Below are positions 32,903 to 43,428 of a DNA stretch of 64,000 bases, one piece after another; position 1 is the stretch's first letter; each line of letters begins with the position of its first letter. Under the pieces are notes generated by a model. It did not search any database and had not been told where the DNA came from. It was given only the letters and a program-made list of their open reading frames with translations. The stretch comes from Lentimicrobium saccharophilum (GTDB lineage: Bacteria > Bacteroidota > Bacteroidia > Bacteroidales > Lentimicrobiaceae), in the NCBI RefSeq assembly GCF_001192835.1, contig NZ_DF968182.1, positions 256,349 to 320,348 on the forward strand. The letters are read 5' to 3'. Made by a program: the position numbers and the translations under genes.

Positions 32903-35900
32903 TTATTGCGCAAGGGTGAATCTCAGGCTCACACCGGCATTGGTCGTTGAATTGGGAAACTGTGAGGAAACAAACGGGTTGGTAATCGTTTTATCAAAGA
33001 ACAGGCGCACATTAAACCGCTGGTTGATCACATAATCGGCTGAGGAGTTGATGGAGACCATTCTGTTTCCGGTTGAAATCTGATTGATCTCTTCATCGAG
33101 CCGGCGCAATACCGTTTTGTTGTCCCTTACCGAAAGGTCAAGTTTGACATTCAGGTCGCTCTTCAATTGCTGCCTTCTGCCTCCGCTCGAGAGGTTCAGT
33201 TTAACATCCTTGAAGCGGTATCCCACCCCGATGATCAGTTCATTGCTCCTGACTTCGGTAACCTGGTTGTTGACAAAGCTTAACTGCAGTGAACGGGCTT
33301 TCTTGATTTCAAACCTTGAAAGCAAACTATTATTCCAGGTCATGTCGAAATTGATCAGCGGGCTGAACTGTTCGGTAATGGCAATGGCATCAATCTGGTT
33401 TTTTGGTATGAAATTCTGATTGAAGTCCAGCGCGGACTGGAAGCCAAGATTTTCAAGATAATCCACATTCGATACGTAGTTGCCTATGGAGTAAGTGGAC
33501 AGATAGGCATGTGAGATTGTCAGATTCTTCAGGTATTGCTTGAAATAGGGTATTTTGCTCAGTCCCGTGTATGAAAATCTCCAGTTGGGGATGGGAATTT
33601 TCGGGAAGGGCGAGAGTGAAACTTTCATCGGGTCGCGACCGGTATAGGCAGCTATAAATGCTGGTATGATGACATCCTGTGATCCGCTGCCGTAGCCGGA
33701 GGGGAAAGTGTCGGTGAGCATGGAATTCGGGTTCAGTTCACTCAGCCTTTTCGCGATGATGATGCGATAGTCCTTGAAATTCTCGAAGACTTCATTGATG
33801 TTTTCTTCCCCGTCCTTTTTGAAGGCGGTTTTAAGGGTATAGAATGAAATGCTGAATGAGCCCCTGTCCTGCGGGGAGGTTGAAGTGAATTCCCCGTTTG
33901 CGTTGGCCTTGAAATATTCCTGGTAAGCAAATGATTCCTTCTTTTCAGCGGTAAATTCCACCCTGAATTCAGGGAATGGTTCATAGGTAATCCTGGCATT
34001 CAGATTCTTCGTAGCCCGGGTGATGTAAGCGCTGTTAAGCAGGGTGTCCGTTGTCAGCCACTGATTACGCACAGCCCTTGACCGGATGTCTTCCTGGCTT
34101 CCGAAGGCGAAGCCGAAGCCCGGTGCCATATCGGAAAGTCTGCTCCCAAGGATGTCGGGCTGTGGCATAAATCCTGGCAACAGCGTCCCCTGGGATTCGG
34201 AGTAGGTAAACTGAACATCTTTAATTCCGATAATCAGTTTTACAATGCCGATACCCAGCGCTTTGGCGATCTGGGGAGATTTTTTTGCCGTGGTGTCTGC
34301 CTGGGCCGCGGTCTGCTGTGGGTCGGGTTCTTTCGGGGCCTGACGTGCAGCCTGCCCGGGCCTTTGCGGAGACTGACTCCTCCCTTGTTGCCCGATCTTC
34401 CGCAGGAATGACCATTTGTTATAAAGATTGGTCATGCGCGCACTACCATTGATGTTGATGGTATTTGAATTTTCAATGGTATTTCCCATTATCGACTGTA
34501 TGGACCTTGGCGATGCTTCCCAGCGGAAAGTGCTGGCATACCTGGCATTCAGCGAAATCCAGTTCAGTAAGGGAATCTTGTTGATGGGCACGATGTAATT
34601 CAGGTTCATGTTCTGCGTGAAGCGGTTCATGCTTCCGAAGTTCATGATTTCGTCCCAGATTGAATCCCGCTTGGCCTGCCAGTCATCCGCGGTCCGGTTG
34701 ATCTGTCCGGGAGGCTCACTGATGTAAGCGTTGGCATTGGCCTGATACTCCAGTTTCAGTGATTGCGCCAGGTCGAACTTCAGGTCATACAACCTGTTCC
34801 AGTCCCACGATTTGGTATACGTAGGCTCAAGTATGATCAATGCATCACTCTTGTTCCGCAGCAGCCGTTCATTGTATTGCCTGTTCATATCCGTCCTGAA
34901 TCCGAACATCTTGGGCATATAGAAGAAGTTGAAATCCTTGATGATCGCCAGTGACTTGCTCTGCAGGAATTTGACATTCTGGAATGGCTTAACCGGTTTG
35001 GGATTATACAGGAAGTTATAGCCTATCCCGCCCCTGAACTGCTTGCGGCTGTCGTATTCAATATCTATGTTTCTGTGGAATATTTCAGAGTAAGCGTAAG
35101 TAAAGTCAAAATTTTCAATGTCGTAAATGCGCGTTTTGCCCTGGGCGCCAACTTTCTCCTTGCGCATATTCACAAAGTTGATGTTGGTTCTCCGGGTAAT
35201 GTCCTGCACCTTGTTTCTTACCGAATCCCTTTCATTCCTTTCAAGGTCGTTCATCACCTCGCTCATCAGGATATCGGGGTCCAGCGGATCGTATTTCGGG
35301 GTCATGCGCATTTCGGAATAGTCGATGTGCATCGGGATTTTGATACCGGCTTTTTCCGGAAAGAACTTGCCCAACTGAATGTTGGTGGCCACATCAACCT
35401 GCCCGACAGCTTCCTGCTGCCTTTCATTAACTTTTTTCTCAATGCTTCCGAAACCGGCGGTGGAGTAGCTTCCCGAAAGCACGACGTTGCCAAGGTCGGC
35501 CAGATTGGCGGCGATCCTGGCCGTGGCGGCAAATCCGCTTTTCTCATCAAAATCGGTAAGCCGCAGCTCATTCACCCATACCTCCACGCATTTGGATTCC
35601 CCGTCATCATTGTCGGTTATAAACTGCTTCTTCGGATTTCTGACGCCGATCATAAACGCTTTTACATCGCTCATGCTGGGCATACCCACCACGGTAATCC
35701 GGTTTTCTCCGTCGTAAACTTCGTAGGGGGTCATTACCGTGACCATCGATCCGGGGCGGCCCATGGCATCATTGCGCTGTTGCTTGGCTTTCACCAGTTT
35801 GTCCAGTTCTATATCCAGCCGGTTGGCATCGGGCCAGATGAGGCCGGGATTGGCGGCAGTGGTGTACCAAGGGGTCATCTCCACGGGAACTTCATACTCA

Positions 35901-38900
35901 TAGTAGTTTTCTGTGAAGTCGGAACCCATCCTGATAAAGACCGTTACATCCCCTTTTGCCAGTTCCTGGTTTTCGATGGCTTTCTCGGCATGAATGTACA
36001 TCTTGAGTTTTTTGTACTGCCGGAAGTCAAAGTCGGTGGTTTTATAAGTTCCTCTGGCATCGCCGTCGAGCAGGTTACAAACCTTCAATACCATGGCCTG
36101 CTCGTTCAGGCGCTGATAGTTGGTGGTTCCAACATTGATCTCGCGCTCAATGTCAGGCGGCAGCACATAGGGAATGGGAGAACGGCTGCCATTCTCTTCG
36201 ATACTGACGGTGGAAATATCGAAGGAGGTTTCGCTCTGGTTGGGATTGGGGATATATTCTCCCGGAGCCAGCAGGTTGCTGTAATATTTTCTCCACTCGC
36301 CCCGCACCAGTTCAAGGGTGGCAAACCTGAGGACAACCGGCTGGTCAAAATTCCGGAGGAACATACGCATAAAACGGATGCTTTTGAAGTCCTGGATATT
36401 TCCGACAACCTCGTCGGGACTCTGAACAGGAACTTTAAACTGGTACCATTTTACATTGCCGCGTTTGCCGTTTTCAAGGGGGATGTCTCCGGCATTGAAA
36501 ATATCGGTAATGTAGTTTTCCCCGATATTCATGCGGTCGGGGGTCAGCCTGATTTTGTACTGGAAGTAACGTTCCTGCTCGTTCAGGGTATTGTCGCGGT
36601 TGATATCTTCCACATTGGGCAGGGTGGTGGCCTGCGTCTGAAACTGTTCGTTCGATTGTTCGGTGGCCGGGGAGTTGCCTTCAACGCCGTTATACATTTT
36701 GTAACGTTCGATCACGCTGCTGTACTTCGGATCGTTATCATAATCCGCCCCCCTGAAGAAGTGATAATTATCTCCCGAAGGGTCTTCAAAGGCCTGTTGG
36801 TAGGCTGCTGAAGATGTCCCGTACTGGTTGGCGATCACCTGAAGATAATCCTCATCAAAGAAGCTGCGCTCATCGGCATCCGGCAATCCATCATAGCCGA
36901 CATCCTGGAAAGGCCTTGCCGCGATGTCGTTGTCGAAGGCATTTACCAGTGCCTGCAGGGTAGGTACGCGTCCCCAGATGGTGGTATCCACATTCTTAAC
37001 TTCAGCGGAAACCGGAAGTCCGTTCTCATAGCTCTTTCTTCCATCACGCAGAATATCTTCGGAAATGTCTCCCAGGTTAAAATAGAGATCTCCGCCACTG
37101 TGCAGGGTGTCCTCGGAGAAAGGATCCATCAGCCAGAATTCGATATACTCAACGTTGGCGGCTTCGAAGTCGGTGGATTCGATTTTGCGCATAATCCCGC
37201 CCCAGCGTGTTCTGGGGAAGAGCAATGACCCGTCCTCGGCAAGCCCTCGTGATAAGCTTCCGGGCAATACATCATAATTATATGGTCCGCGCTCTTCAGG
37301 GAAGAAGGCAAGATTTAGCACGGGCAGGTTCATGGGCTGACCGTTGGGGGGATCGGCATTGGGGAATACCTCGCTTTCGCGGACCAGCCTTACGGAGTTG
37401 CGCGATAATTCATCTTTAGATACATTCTTTGGCCTGAGGTTGCTGTTGCGGTCGTAGAATAAAGGATCAATGGTGTACCAGGCCAGTTTGGCGCGGTTGA
37501 AACCATAGGCAAGTCCCGTGCCCTGGGCGGCTTCGGGGAACATATCGCGGCTGGTCTGCCCCTGAGGCGTGCTGGCCAGAAACCATGTACCTACGTTTTT
37601 AAGGTCAATGGTTGATTTGGCACCCTCAAAATCATCGATGTACGAGGTTCCGGTTTTTCCAACGGCGCGGGAATGCCCCGGGATAAAGTGGGCAAATTCA
37701 CCGTTAAACTGAATCCTTGAGATGGTTTTGGTACTGTAGAATGGCAGCTTGTCGATCAGTTTGGTGAGGGCCATCGACTCGGTCTGGTAATTGAAATCAA
37801 GCCCCCACATGGTATTGGAAATCGGTTCCTGGCCGAAGTTTGTTTTCTGGGTCAGCGGGCGTTCATGGAGGTTCAGCAGGGTTGCCCCGATGATGAAATC
37901 GTTGTTTACCTTGTAGTCAACATGCATACCCATCATGGTCTGGGTTTGCAGGTTAAAGGTGGCATTGTTTTCAAGCGAAATACTTACCGGGGTTCCTGAA
38001 TTGAGGATCCCTTCGTTGATGATTTTCACGCGTCCCAGCGTATAATCCACGGTATAGTCAACATTCTCGGTAAGCGGTATGCCCCCTGCGGTCACGCGCA
38101 CGGAGCCCTGAGGTACATTCAGTGCATTGAGCGAAATCTCAGACCCCGAGGACGATTTATACTGCCCCTCAAGAATATACCTGTTTTTATCCGGATATTG
38201 CTGCGCCCCGCTTTTGGTAAGGGTGTAAAGCGAGTCGTAGCAGTATTTATCGGCAAGCTGCTGATTGTCGAGCTTTTTCCTGAGGTAACTGCCGAATGGC
38301 TCCCTTACGGTGAAAAAGACCCTACCGTTTGAAGCCTGAATGGTTCCGCCCTGTCGCGCGGCATTGTCGATAAAGTCGAAAATTCCGTCATGCGGCGGGT
38401 TTTGCTGAGGATCAAGATTGTCGAAATTAAACAACCTGAGCAGCGGAATCCCCTTTACCCCTTCAGGCCCATCGGTAAAATAACCGGTAGGCACGGTGTT
38501 CTCATTGCCCGAATAGAGGATATTCAGGATAAAATCTTCGCGGTTAAGCTGGAATGCCCCGATGTTGTATACGTTCTTCATCATCAGGTTCCACATGGGA
38601 ATTTTGGTGTTGAGGGCGGTACTTTTGAGCAGCTTTACCATCAGGGTTCTGGGAGAGGAAATTCCCTGGTCAGAAAACTCGCCAACCTGGAATATACTGT
38701 CCTGGCCAATTACGGTATATTGATAAGCTACTGCAAGGACCTGGTCAGGATTGAGGGTACTGTTGAGTGAGATGAATCCCAGTTTTGAGTTGAAAGTATA
38801 TTCACTCGGGTTGAGTTTACGTGCGTTTTCAACTTTCTCGAAATCCTGTCCTGAGACATAACCGAATGGTGATCCGGTGAGGTATTGTGTCACCCTGTTG

Positions 38901-40135
38901 ATGTCGCGGATATTGGTGGTGTCGAAGCGGCTGAGCAGGTCGTTCGATTTATTGTCAGGGTATGAAGCGCCGGGGCGTGGGGCAATGCTTTGGTTATAAG
39001 GGACCTTTTCCCCGAGGTCCATAAGAGCAACGAGGTTACGGTTGTCGGTAACCGCAGGACCGATGTTGGTTATCCAGACTTCAATCTTGGTAATGTTGAT
39101 GTTGGAATTGACAATGGGCAGTTTGCTCAGGGCGTTGTCATAATTGTCGACGAAGTACTGGGCGAGGAAGAAGTGTTTGTTTTCTTCATAGTCGAGGGCC
39201 CGTACGCTGAACTTACTGGTCTGTGCGCCCCCCTGCACGGTGATGGTCGAGGTTTCGCTTTTCTGCTGCGAGAAGACGCCCGTAACCGTGGCGCGGCCGA
39301 ACTGCATCTGGGTTTTCAGCCCGAAAAGGCTCTGGCTTCCGGTGATCAGGGTGCTGTTGAGCGGGAAGGTAACATCCCCCGCTTCAATCAGTTTGATAAT
39401 TTCGTCTTCCTTGCCTTCGTATTTGAGTTTCAGTTTGTTTTCAAAGTCGAAGGTGGCTTCCGTATTGTAATTGGTATTAAATTCAATTTTATCGCCGATC
39501 TTGGCCATTACGCTCATCTGAATACGCTGCTGAAAATCGAAGTTGGTGGTGCGGCGCTGGCGGATGTCGAGCGCGGGGTCGTCGCGGCGGTTGGAGAGGA
39601 TGCCAAAGGTAACTTCGGCGCTTCCCTGCGGACGGATGTCAATGGTGTTACCTCCGAAAATCCTGTCGAACACCTGGCCGCCAATGTGTATCTGGGGAAT
39701 AATCCCTGTGCGTGACACACCCCCGGATGAAACAGCTTTTTCGCGCCAGTAGCTTTGGAGAGAGCGGTCAAGGTCCAGTTCCTTAAATTCATCAAAGGTG
39801 AGCGTGGTTGGCGAAGAAAGCGGCACCGCCCCTGCTTTCCGGACAATGCTGTAAGTGTTGGTGGCCGGGTCGTAAATAATTTCTTCCGTGAAGTTGGAAG
39901 TATTGCCGAGGAAGAGCTTATTCTTATCAGAAGGTTCAGGTAAGGATCCGGGTTCCGTGCCCGGGAGAGGATAGGGCAGGGTTCCGCCGGGTTTAGTGGT
40001 ATCGGGCGGGGATGCAGGTAGTGTTTCCGGCCCGGTTATTCCTGAAAGATCATAGGGAACCGGTATTCCCCAGGCAATGGAAACAACAAAAAAAAGTGCA
40101 AAAAGTCGGATAAAGTATTTTATTGTGCGCTCCAA
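32903..40135 (-). CDS. sprA: SprA, type IX secretion outer-membrane translocon
   Basis: 2410 residues, the normal size of SprA/Sov, the very large beta-barrel that forms the T9SS pore. The N-terminus is a signal peptide (YFIRLFALFFVVSIAWGIP), and no ATG precedes it in frame: the start is a TTG at 40135. Characteristic segments include GGVSRTGIIPQIHIGGQVFD, RIQMSVMAKIGDKIEFNTNY, GTSYIDDFEGAKSTIDLKN and the C-terminal YVINQRFNVRLFFDKT. It should export cargo with T9SS C-terminal domains, including the giant protein at 14.6-27.2 kb. Upstream on the same strand is ruvA (118-bp gap), downstream gcvH. This ruvA-sprA-gcvH neighbourhood is, from memory, widespread in Bacteroidota. Very confident. Confidence 0.96.
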   Translation of the reverse strand: MERTIKYFIRLFALFFVVSIAWGIPVPYDLSGITGPETLPASPPDTTKPGGTLPYPLPGTEPGSLPEPSDKNKLFLGNTSNFTEEIIYDPATNTYSIVRKAGAVPLSSPTTLTFDEFKELDLDRSLQSYWREKAVSSGGVSRTGIIPQIHIGGQVFDRIFGGNTIDIRPQGSAEVTFGILSNRRDDPALDIRQRRTTNFDFQQRIQMSVMAKIGDKIEFNTNYNTEATFDFENKLKLKYEGKEDEIIKLIEAGDVTFPLNSTLITGSQSLFGLKTQMQFGRATVTGVFSQQKSETSTITVQGGAQTSKFSVRALDYEENKHFFLAQYFVDNYDNALSKLPIVNSNINITKIEVWITNIGPAVTDNRNLVALMDLGEKVPYNQSIAPRPGASYPDNKSNDLLSRFDTTNIRDINRVTQYLTGSPFGYVSGQDFEKVENARKLNPSEYTFNSKLGFISLNSTLNPDQVLAVAYQYTVIGQDSIFQVGEFSDQGISSPRTLMVKLLKSTALNTKIPMWNLMMKNVYNIGAFQLNREDFILNILYSGNENTVPTGYFTDGPEGVKGIPLLRLFNFDNLDPQQNPPHDGIFDFIDNAARQGGTIQASNGRVFFTVREPFGSYLRKKLDNQQLADKYCYDSLYTLTKSGAQQYPDKNRYILEGQYKSSSGSEISLNALNVPQGSVRVTAGGIPLTENVDYTVDYTLGRVKIINEGILNSGTPVSISLENNATFNLQTQTMMGMHVDYKVNNDFIIGATLLNLHERPLTQKTNFGQEPISNTMWGLDFNYQTESMALTKLIDKLPFYSTKTISRIQFNGEFAHFIPGHSRAVGKTGTSYIDDFEGAKSTIDLKNVGTWFLASTPQGQTSRDMFPEAAQGTGLAYGFNRAKLAWYTIDPLFYDRNSNLRPKNVSKDELSRNSVRLVRESEVFPNADPPNGQPMNLPVLNLAFFPEERGPYNYDVLPGSLSRGLAEDGSLLFPRTRWGGIMRKIESTDFEAANVEYIEFWLMDPFSEDTLHSGGDLYFNLGDISEDILRDGRKSYENGLPVSAEVKNVDTTIWGRVPTLQALVNAFDNDIAARPFQDVGYDGLPDADERSFFDEDYLQVIANQYGTSSAAYQQAFEDPSGDNYHFFRGADYDNDPKYSSVIERYKMYNGVEGNSPATEQSNEQFQTQATTLPNVEDINRDNTLNEQERYFQYKIRLTPDRMNIGENYITDIFNAGDIPLENGKRGNVKWYQFKVPVQSPDEVVGNIQDFKSIRFMRMFLRNFDQPVVLRFATLELVRGEWRKYYSNLLAPGEYIPNPNQSETSFDISTVSIEENGSRSPIPYVLPPDIEREINVGTTNYQRLNEQAMVLKVCNLLDGDARGTYKTTDFDFRQYKKLKMYIHAEKAIENQELAKGDVTVFIRMGSDFTENYYEYEVPVEMTPWYTTAANPGLIWPDANRLDIELDKLVKAKQQRNDAMGRPGSMVTVMTPYEVYDGENRITVVGMPSMSDVKAFMIGVRNPKKQFITDNDDGESKCVEVWVNELRLTDFDEKSGFAATARIAANLADLGNVVLSGSYSTAGFGSIEKKVNERQQEAVGQVDVATNIQLGKFFPEKAGIKIPMHIDYSEMRMTPKYDPLDPDILMSEVMNDLERNERDSVRNKVQDITRRTNINFVNMRKEKVGAQGKTRIYDIENFDFTYAYSEIFHRNIDIEYDSRKQFRGGIGYNFLYNPKPVKPFQNVKFLQSKSLAIIKDFNFFYMPKMFGFRTDMNRQYNERLLRNKSDALIILEPTYTKSWDWNRLYDLKFDLAQSLKLEYQANANAYISEPPGQINRTADDWQAKRDSIWDEIMNFGSMNRFTQNMNLNYIVPINKIPLLNWISLNARYASTFRWEASPRSIQSIMGNTIENSNTININGSARMTNLYNKWSFLRKIGQQGRSQSPQRPGQAARQAPKEPDPQQTAAQADTTAKKSPQIAKALGIGIVKLIIGIKDVQFTYSESQGTLLPGFMPQPDILGSRLSDMAPGFGFAFGSQEDIRSRAVRNQWLTTDTLLNSAYITRATKNLNARITYEPFPEFRVEFTAEKKESFAYQEYFKANANGEFTSTSPQDRGSFSISFYTLKTAFKKDGEENINEVFENFKDYRIIIAKRLSELNPNSMLTDTFPSGYGSGSQDVIIPAFIAAYTGRDPMKVSLSPFPKIPIPNWRFSYTGLSKIPYFKQYLKNLTISHAYLSTYSIGNYVSNVDYLENLGFQSALDFNQNFIPKNQIDAIAITEQFSPLINFDMTWNNSLLSRFEIKKARSLQLSFVNNQVTEVRSNELIIGVGYRFKDVKLNLSSGGRRQQLKSDLNVKLDLSVRDNKTVLRRLDEEINQISTGNRMVSINSSADYVINQRFNVRLFFDKTITNPFVSSQFPNSTTNAGVSLRFTLAQ

Positions 40136-40253
40136 GTAATTCAGTGTTTTGTATGTGTGTGATTACTGCCTGAATCGTCGAAATAGCCTGTCTCTTATTG
40201 CTTCCGGTTGAGCCTTTGGTTATTTCAACGGTTTACCAGGGTGTTGCGTGTAT

Positions 40254-40838
40254 TTATAATATTCTGAGGGCATGCTTGATGAGTTGTTCCACCGTCAGCG
40301 AGGTGCCTTCTTCTTTTAAAATTTTGTCAATGGTCTTCTCTGCCAGCGCTTTATTGAAGCCAAGCATCGACAAAGCAGATAACGCCTCTTCCTTCTTTGT
40401 ATTGTGTGTGCTTCCCAAAATTTCTCTGAAGCCCTGACCCTTTCCGAGTTTATCCTTCAGGTCGATGATGATGCGCTGGGCCGTTTTGCCGCCTATGCCT
40501 TTAACCCGCTGTAAAACAGGTACATTGCCAAGAATAATGGCTTCGGTTACTTCTTCGGGGGTAAGTGAGGAGAGGATGAGCCGCGCAGTTCCGGCGCCAA
40601 CCCCTGAAACTGAAATCAGCTGCCGGAAAAGCTGGCGTTCATCTTCGCTGGCAAAACCGTAAAGCACCATCGCGTCCTCCTTCACGGCAAGGTGCGTAAG
40701 CAGGCGGCAGGTTTCAAGATCCTTTATCCGGGAATAAGTGTTTACCGAAATGGAAATATCATAGCCAACGCCATGGCAATCAATCACCACTTCCGCCGGA
40801 TTGATCCCGGATATTTTTCCTTCGATAAATGCGTACAT
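40254..40838 (-). CDS. ruvA: Holliday junction branch migration protein RuvA
   Basis: 194 residues: an N-terminal OB fold (MYAFIEGKISGINPAEVVID), two helix-hairpin-helix motifs (RQLFRQLISVSGVGAGTARLI; LQRVKGIGGKTAQRIIIDLK), and the C-terminal three-helix domain that contacts RuvB (EALSALSMLGFNKALAEK). RuvA tetramers hold four-way DNA junctions for RuvB. Full length. The -7 element TATTTTTG lies at 40865-40872 on the minus strand. It is followed by sprA, a functionally unrelated but commonly adjacent gene. RuvB and RuvC are not in the window. Confidence 0.97.
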   Translation of the reverse strand: MYAFIEGKISGINPAEVVIDCHGVGYDISISVNTYSRIKDLETCRLLTHLAVKEDAMVLYGFASEDERQLFRQLISVSGVGAGTARLILSSLTPEEVTEAIILGNVPVLQRVKGIGGKTAQRIIIDLKDKLGKGQGFREILGSTHNTKKEEALSALSMLGFNKALAEKTIDKILKEEGTSLTVEQLIKHALRIL

Positions 40839-40864
40839 AAACCGGGCGTTTATCTGTTAACCGA

Positions 40865-40872
40865 CAAAAATA
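40865..40872 (-). promoter_or_regulatory. -7 promoter element of ruvA
   Basis: Minus-strand TATTTTTG matches TAnnTTTG, 26 bp before the ruvA ATG. No clear -33. Confidence 0.45.
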
Positions 40873-40941
40873 GAGATATTTGTTGAATTGGTAATTATTT
40901 TCCTCCTTTCACATTGAATGGTTTATTTATCCGAAAAGTAA

Positions 40942-40972
40942 TTTGATTTCCGGATGCAGTTTTATACATTTG
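40942..40972 (+). promoter_or_regulatory. Promoter of malic enzyme gene
   Basis: TTTG (40942-40945), 19 bp, TACATTTG (40965-40972): an exact Bacteroidota promoter, 46 bp before the ATG. Confidence 0.75.
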
Positions 40973-41018
40973 TTTTATTGTTTATACATCATCCTCCAAC
41001 ATCGTCAATCCCTGACCT

Positions 41019-43295
41019 ATGAAGACCCCCCTGAGTAAAAAGAACGCTTTGGCTTATCATGCCGAAGGCAGACCCGGTAAAATAGAAGTCATTCCCACCA
41101 AGCCCCACCACTCGCAGTATGATCTTACCCTGGCTTACAGCCCCGGTGTGGCGGAACCCTGTCTTGAGATCAAAGCCAATCCTGAGGATGTATATAAATA
41201 TACGGCAAAAGGCAACCTGGTGGCTGTTATTTCAAACGGTACCGCTGTGCTGGGCCTCGGAGACATCGGTCCGGAGGCCGGCAAGCCTGTGATGGAAGGC
41301 AAAGGCCTGCTGTTTAAGATATTTGCGGATATTGATGTATTTGATATTGAACTCAGCGACAAATCCATCGAAGGGATGGTTAATACCATCAAGTCAATTG
41401 CCCCGACTTTTGGCGGAATCAACCTTGAGGACATCAAGGCTCCGGAATGCTTCGAGGTGGAAGACCGGCTGAAGGAACTGCTGGATATCCCGCTGATGCA
41501 TGATGATCAGCATGGCACAGCGATTATTACCTCTGCCGGATTGCTGAATGCGCTTGAAATCAGCGGGAAGAAAATTGAAGAGATCAGGGTAGTGGTGAAT
41601 GGCGCGGGGGCTTCCGCCATCTCATGTTCCAAATTGTATCTTTCCCTTGGGGTGAAACCGGAAAACCTGGTGATGGTTGACTCAAAGGGGGTACTTAATA
41701 AAAAGCGCACGGATTTGAACCCCTGGAAGCAGAAGTTTGTCACCGATCGCGATATCAACACCCTGGCCGAAGCCATGAAGGATGCCGATATGTTCCTGGG
41801 CCTTTCGGTTGCCGGGGTCGTTACACCCGAAATGCTGCTCAGCATGGCTGACCATCCCATCGTTTTCGCGCTGGCCAATCCGACGCCCGAAATATCCTAC
41901 GAACTGGCAACGGCTACCCGCAAGGATCTGATTATGGGAACAGGGCGTTCTGATTTTCCTAATCAGGTAAATAATGTTTTAGGTTTCCCTTATATCTTCA
42001 GGGGTGCGATGGATGTGCGGGCCACCGCCATCAACGAGGAAATGAAGCTCGCGGCGGCACATGCCCTGGCTGATCTGGCCAAGCAGCCGGTGCCTGAGGA
42101 GGTGAACATCGCCTACCAGGTAACCAACCTCAAATTCGGGAAAGACTATATAATCCCAAAACCCAGTGATCCCAGGCTGATCACCCATGTTGCTCCTGCC
42201 GTTGCCAAAGCGGCTATGGATACCGGAGTGGCGCGGAAACCCGTCACCGACTGGGATGCCTACCGCGATGAATTGGGTAAACGGCTGGGACTGAGCAATC
42301 CACTAATCCGGCAGATCAAGGCAAGGGCCAAAAAGAACCCCAGGCGGGTGGTATTTGCCGAAGCCGAAAATTATAAGATCCTCAAGGCTGCTGAAATTGT
42401 TGTGGAAGAAGGCATTGCCATTCCGATCCTGTTGGGTAACCGCGATGTTATTTTGGGGCTTATCAATGAGCACGACCTTGAATTGCATGATATTGAAATC
42501 ATTGATCCACGGTCTCCTGAGGAAAATGAACGGCGCGAATCCTTTGCCGTACAGTTTTTCGAAAAGCGCAAACGCAGGGGCGTCACCATGAATGCAGCGC
42601 GCGATATGATGACACACCGCAACTACTTCGGTCCCAGCCTTGTTGAAAATGGTTATGCCGATGCCATGATCTCCGGCCTCACCAGCAGCTATCCTGCCAC
42701 CATTCGACCCGCGCTGCGGATCATCGGGAAAAAGAAAGGGACTACCATCGTGTCAGGTATGTATATCATGCTAACCAAAAAGGGGCCGATTTTCTTTGCC
42801 GATACGACGGTGAATATGAATCCGGATGCAGACAAACTGGTCGAAATCACCAAACAGGCCGCCGCTACCGTAAGGCAGTTTAATATTGAGCCCAGAATTG
42901 CCATGCTTTCTTATTCCAATTTTGGTTCTGTAGAAGGGAATATTCCCATCATGGTAAGGACTGCGGTGGAAAAGCTGCATAAAGAATGTCCCGATCTGAT
43001 TGTAGATGGAGATATGCAGGCCAATTTTGCCATCAACAACGATCTGCTGCGCGAAAACTTCCCTTTCTCCAAGCTGGCTGACGGACCGGCCAATACACTT
43101 ATTTTCCCCTATCTGACGGCCGGTAATATTGCTTACAAACTGATTCAGGAGTTGGGCGGCGCCGAAGCCATAGGACCTATACTCATGGGACTGAGTAAAT
43201 CGGTCCATGTTTTACAGATGGGCTCAAGTGTTTCCGAGATCGTGAATATGGTAACCATTGCCGTGATTGATGCACAACGGAATGAATCAACCTGA
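41019..43295 (+). CDS. maeB: NADP-dependent malic enzyme with phosphotransacetylase-like domain
   Basis: 758 residues. The N-terminal half (1-about 430) is malic enzyme: YSPGVAEPC, the NAD(P)-binding [12 protein letters not shown], and [12 protein letters not shown] near the metal site. It converts malate to pyruvate and CO2. The C-terminal part (about 440-758) is the phosphate acetyl/butyryltransferase-like domain ([19 protein letters not shown], then [20 protein letters not shown]) that in MaeB is usually regulatory. Length and order match MaeB. The next gene is malate dehydrogenase, so the pair handles malate at the pyruvate/oxaloacetate node, but mdh has its own promoter. Confidence 0.96.
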   Translation: MKTPLSKKNALAYHAEGRPGKIEVIPTKPHHSQYDLTLAYSPGVAEPCLEIKANPEDVYKYTAKGNLVAVISNGTAVLGLGDIGPEAGKPVMEGKGLLFKIFADIDVFDIELSDKSIEGMVNTIKSIAPTFGGINLEDIKAPECFEVEDRLKELLDIPLMHDDQHGTAIITSAGLLNALEISGKKIEEIRVVVNGAGASAISCSKLYLSLGVKPENLVMVDSKGVLNKKRTDLNPWKQKFVTDRDINTLAEAMKDADMFLGLSVAGVVTPEMLLSMADHPIVFALANPTPEISYELATATRKDLIMGTGRSDFPNQVNNVLGFPYIFRGAMDVRATAINEEMKLAAAHALADLAKQPVPEEVNIAYQVTNLKFGKDYIIPKPSDPRLITHVAPAVAKAAMDTGVARKPVTDWDAYRDELGKRLGLSNPLIRQIKARAKKNPRRVVFAEAENYKILKAAEIVVEEGIAIPILLGNRDVILGLINEHDLELHDIEIIDPRSPEENERRESFAVQFFEKRKRRGVTMNAARDMMTHRNYFGPSLVENGYADAMISGLTSSYPATIRPALRIIGKKKGTTIVSGMYIMLTKKGPIFFADTTVNMNPDADKLVEITKQAAATVRQFNIEPRIAMLSYSNFGSVEGNIPIMVRTAVEKLHKECPDLIVDGDMQANFAINNDLLRENFPFSKLADGPANTLIFPYLTAGNIAYKLIQELGGAEAIGPILMGLSKSVHVLQMGSSVSEIVNMVTIAVIDAQRNEST

Positions 43296-43355
43296 GATGG
43301 TTGTCAGACCGGAATTAATTTAACGGTTTCTTTTTCATACTAATATCTAAATTCT

Positions 43356-43363
43356 TACTTTTG
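43356..43363 (+). promoter_or_regulatory. -7 promoter element of mdh
   Basis: TACTTTTG matches TAnnTTTG, 65 bp before the mdh ATG; a T-run near 43331 stands where the -33 would be. Confidence 0.5.
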
Positions 43364-43428
43364 TTCGGTTATTCCGGATAACAGGATCTGGTATCAGAAA
43401 AGCCGGGAAAATTTTAAAATTCAATAAT

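Noticed and set aside
35075-36811. A 578-codon open frame antisense to sprA
   Set aside because: It has no recognisable domain and lies wholly within the well-supported SprA gene; the long frame is a by-product of the GC-rich third positions.
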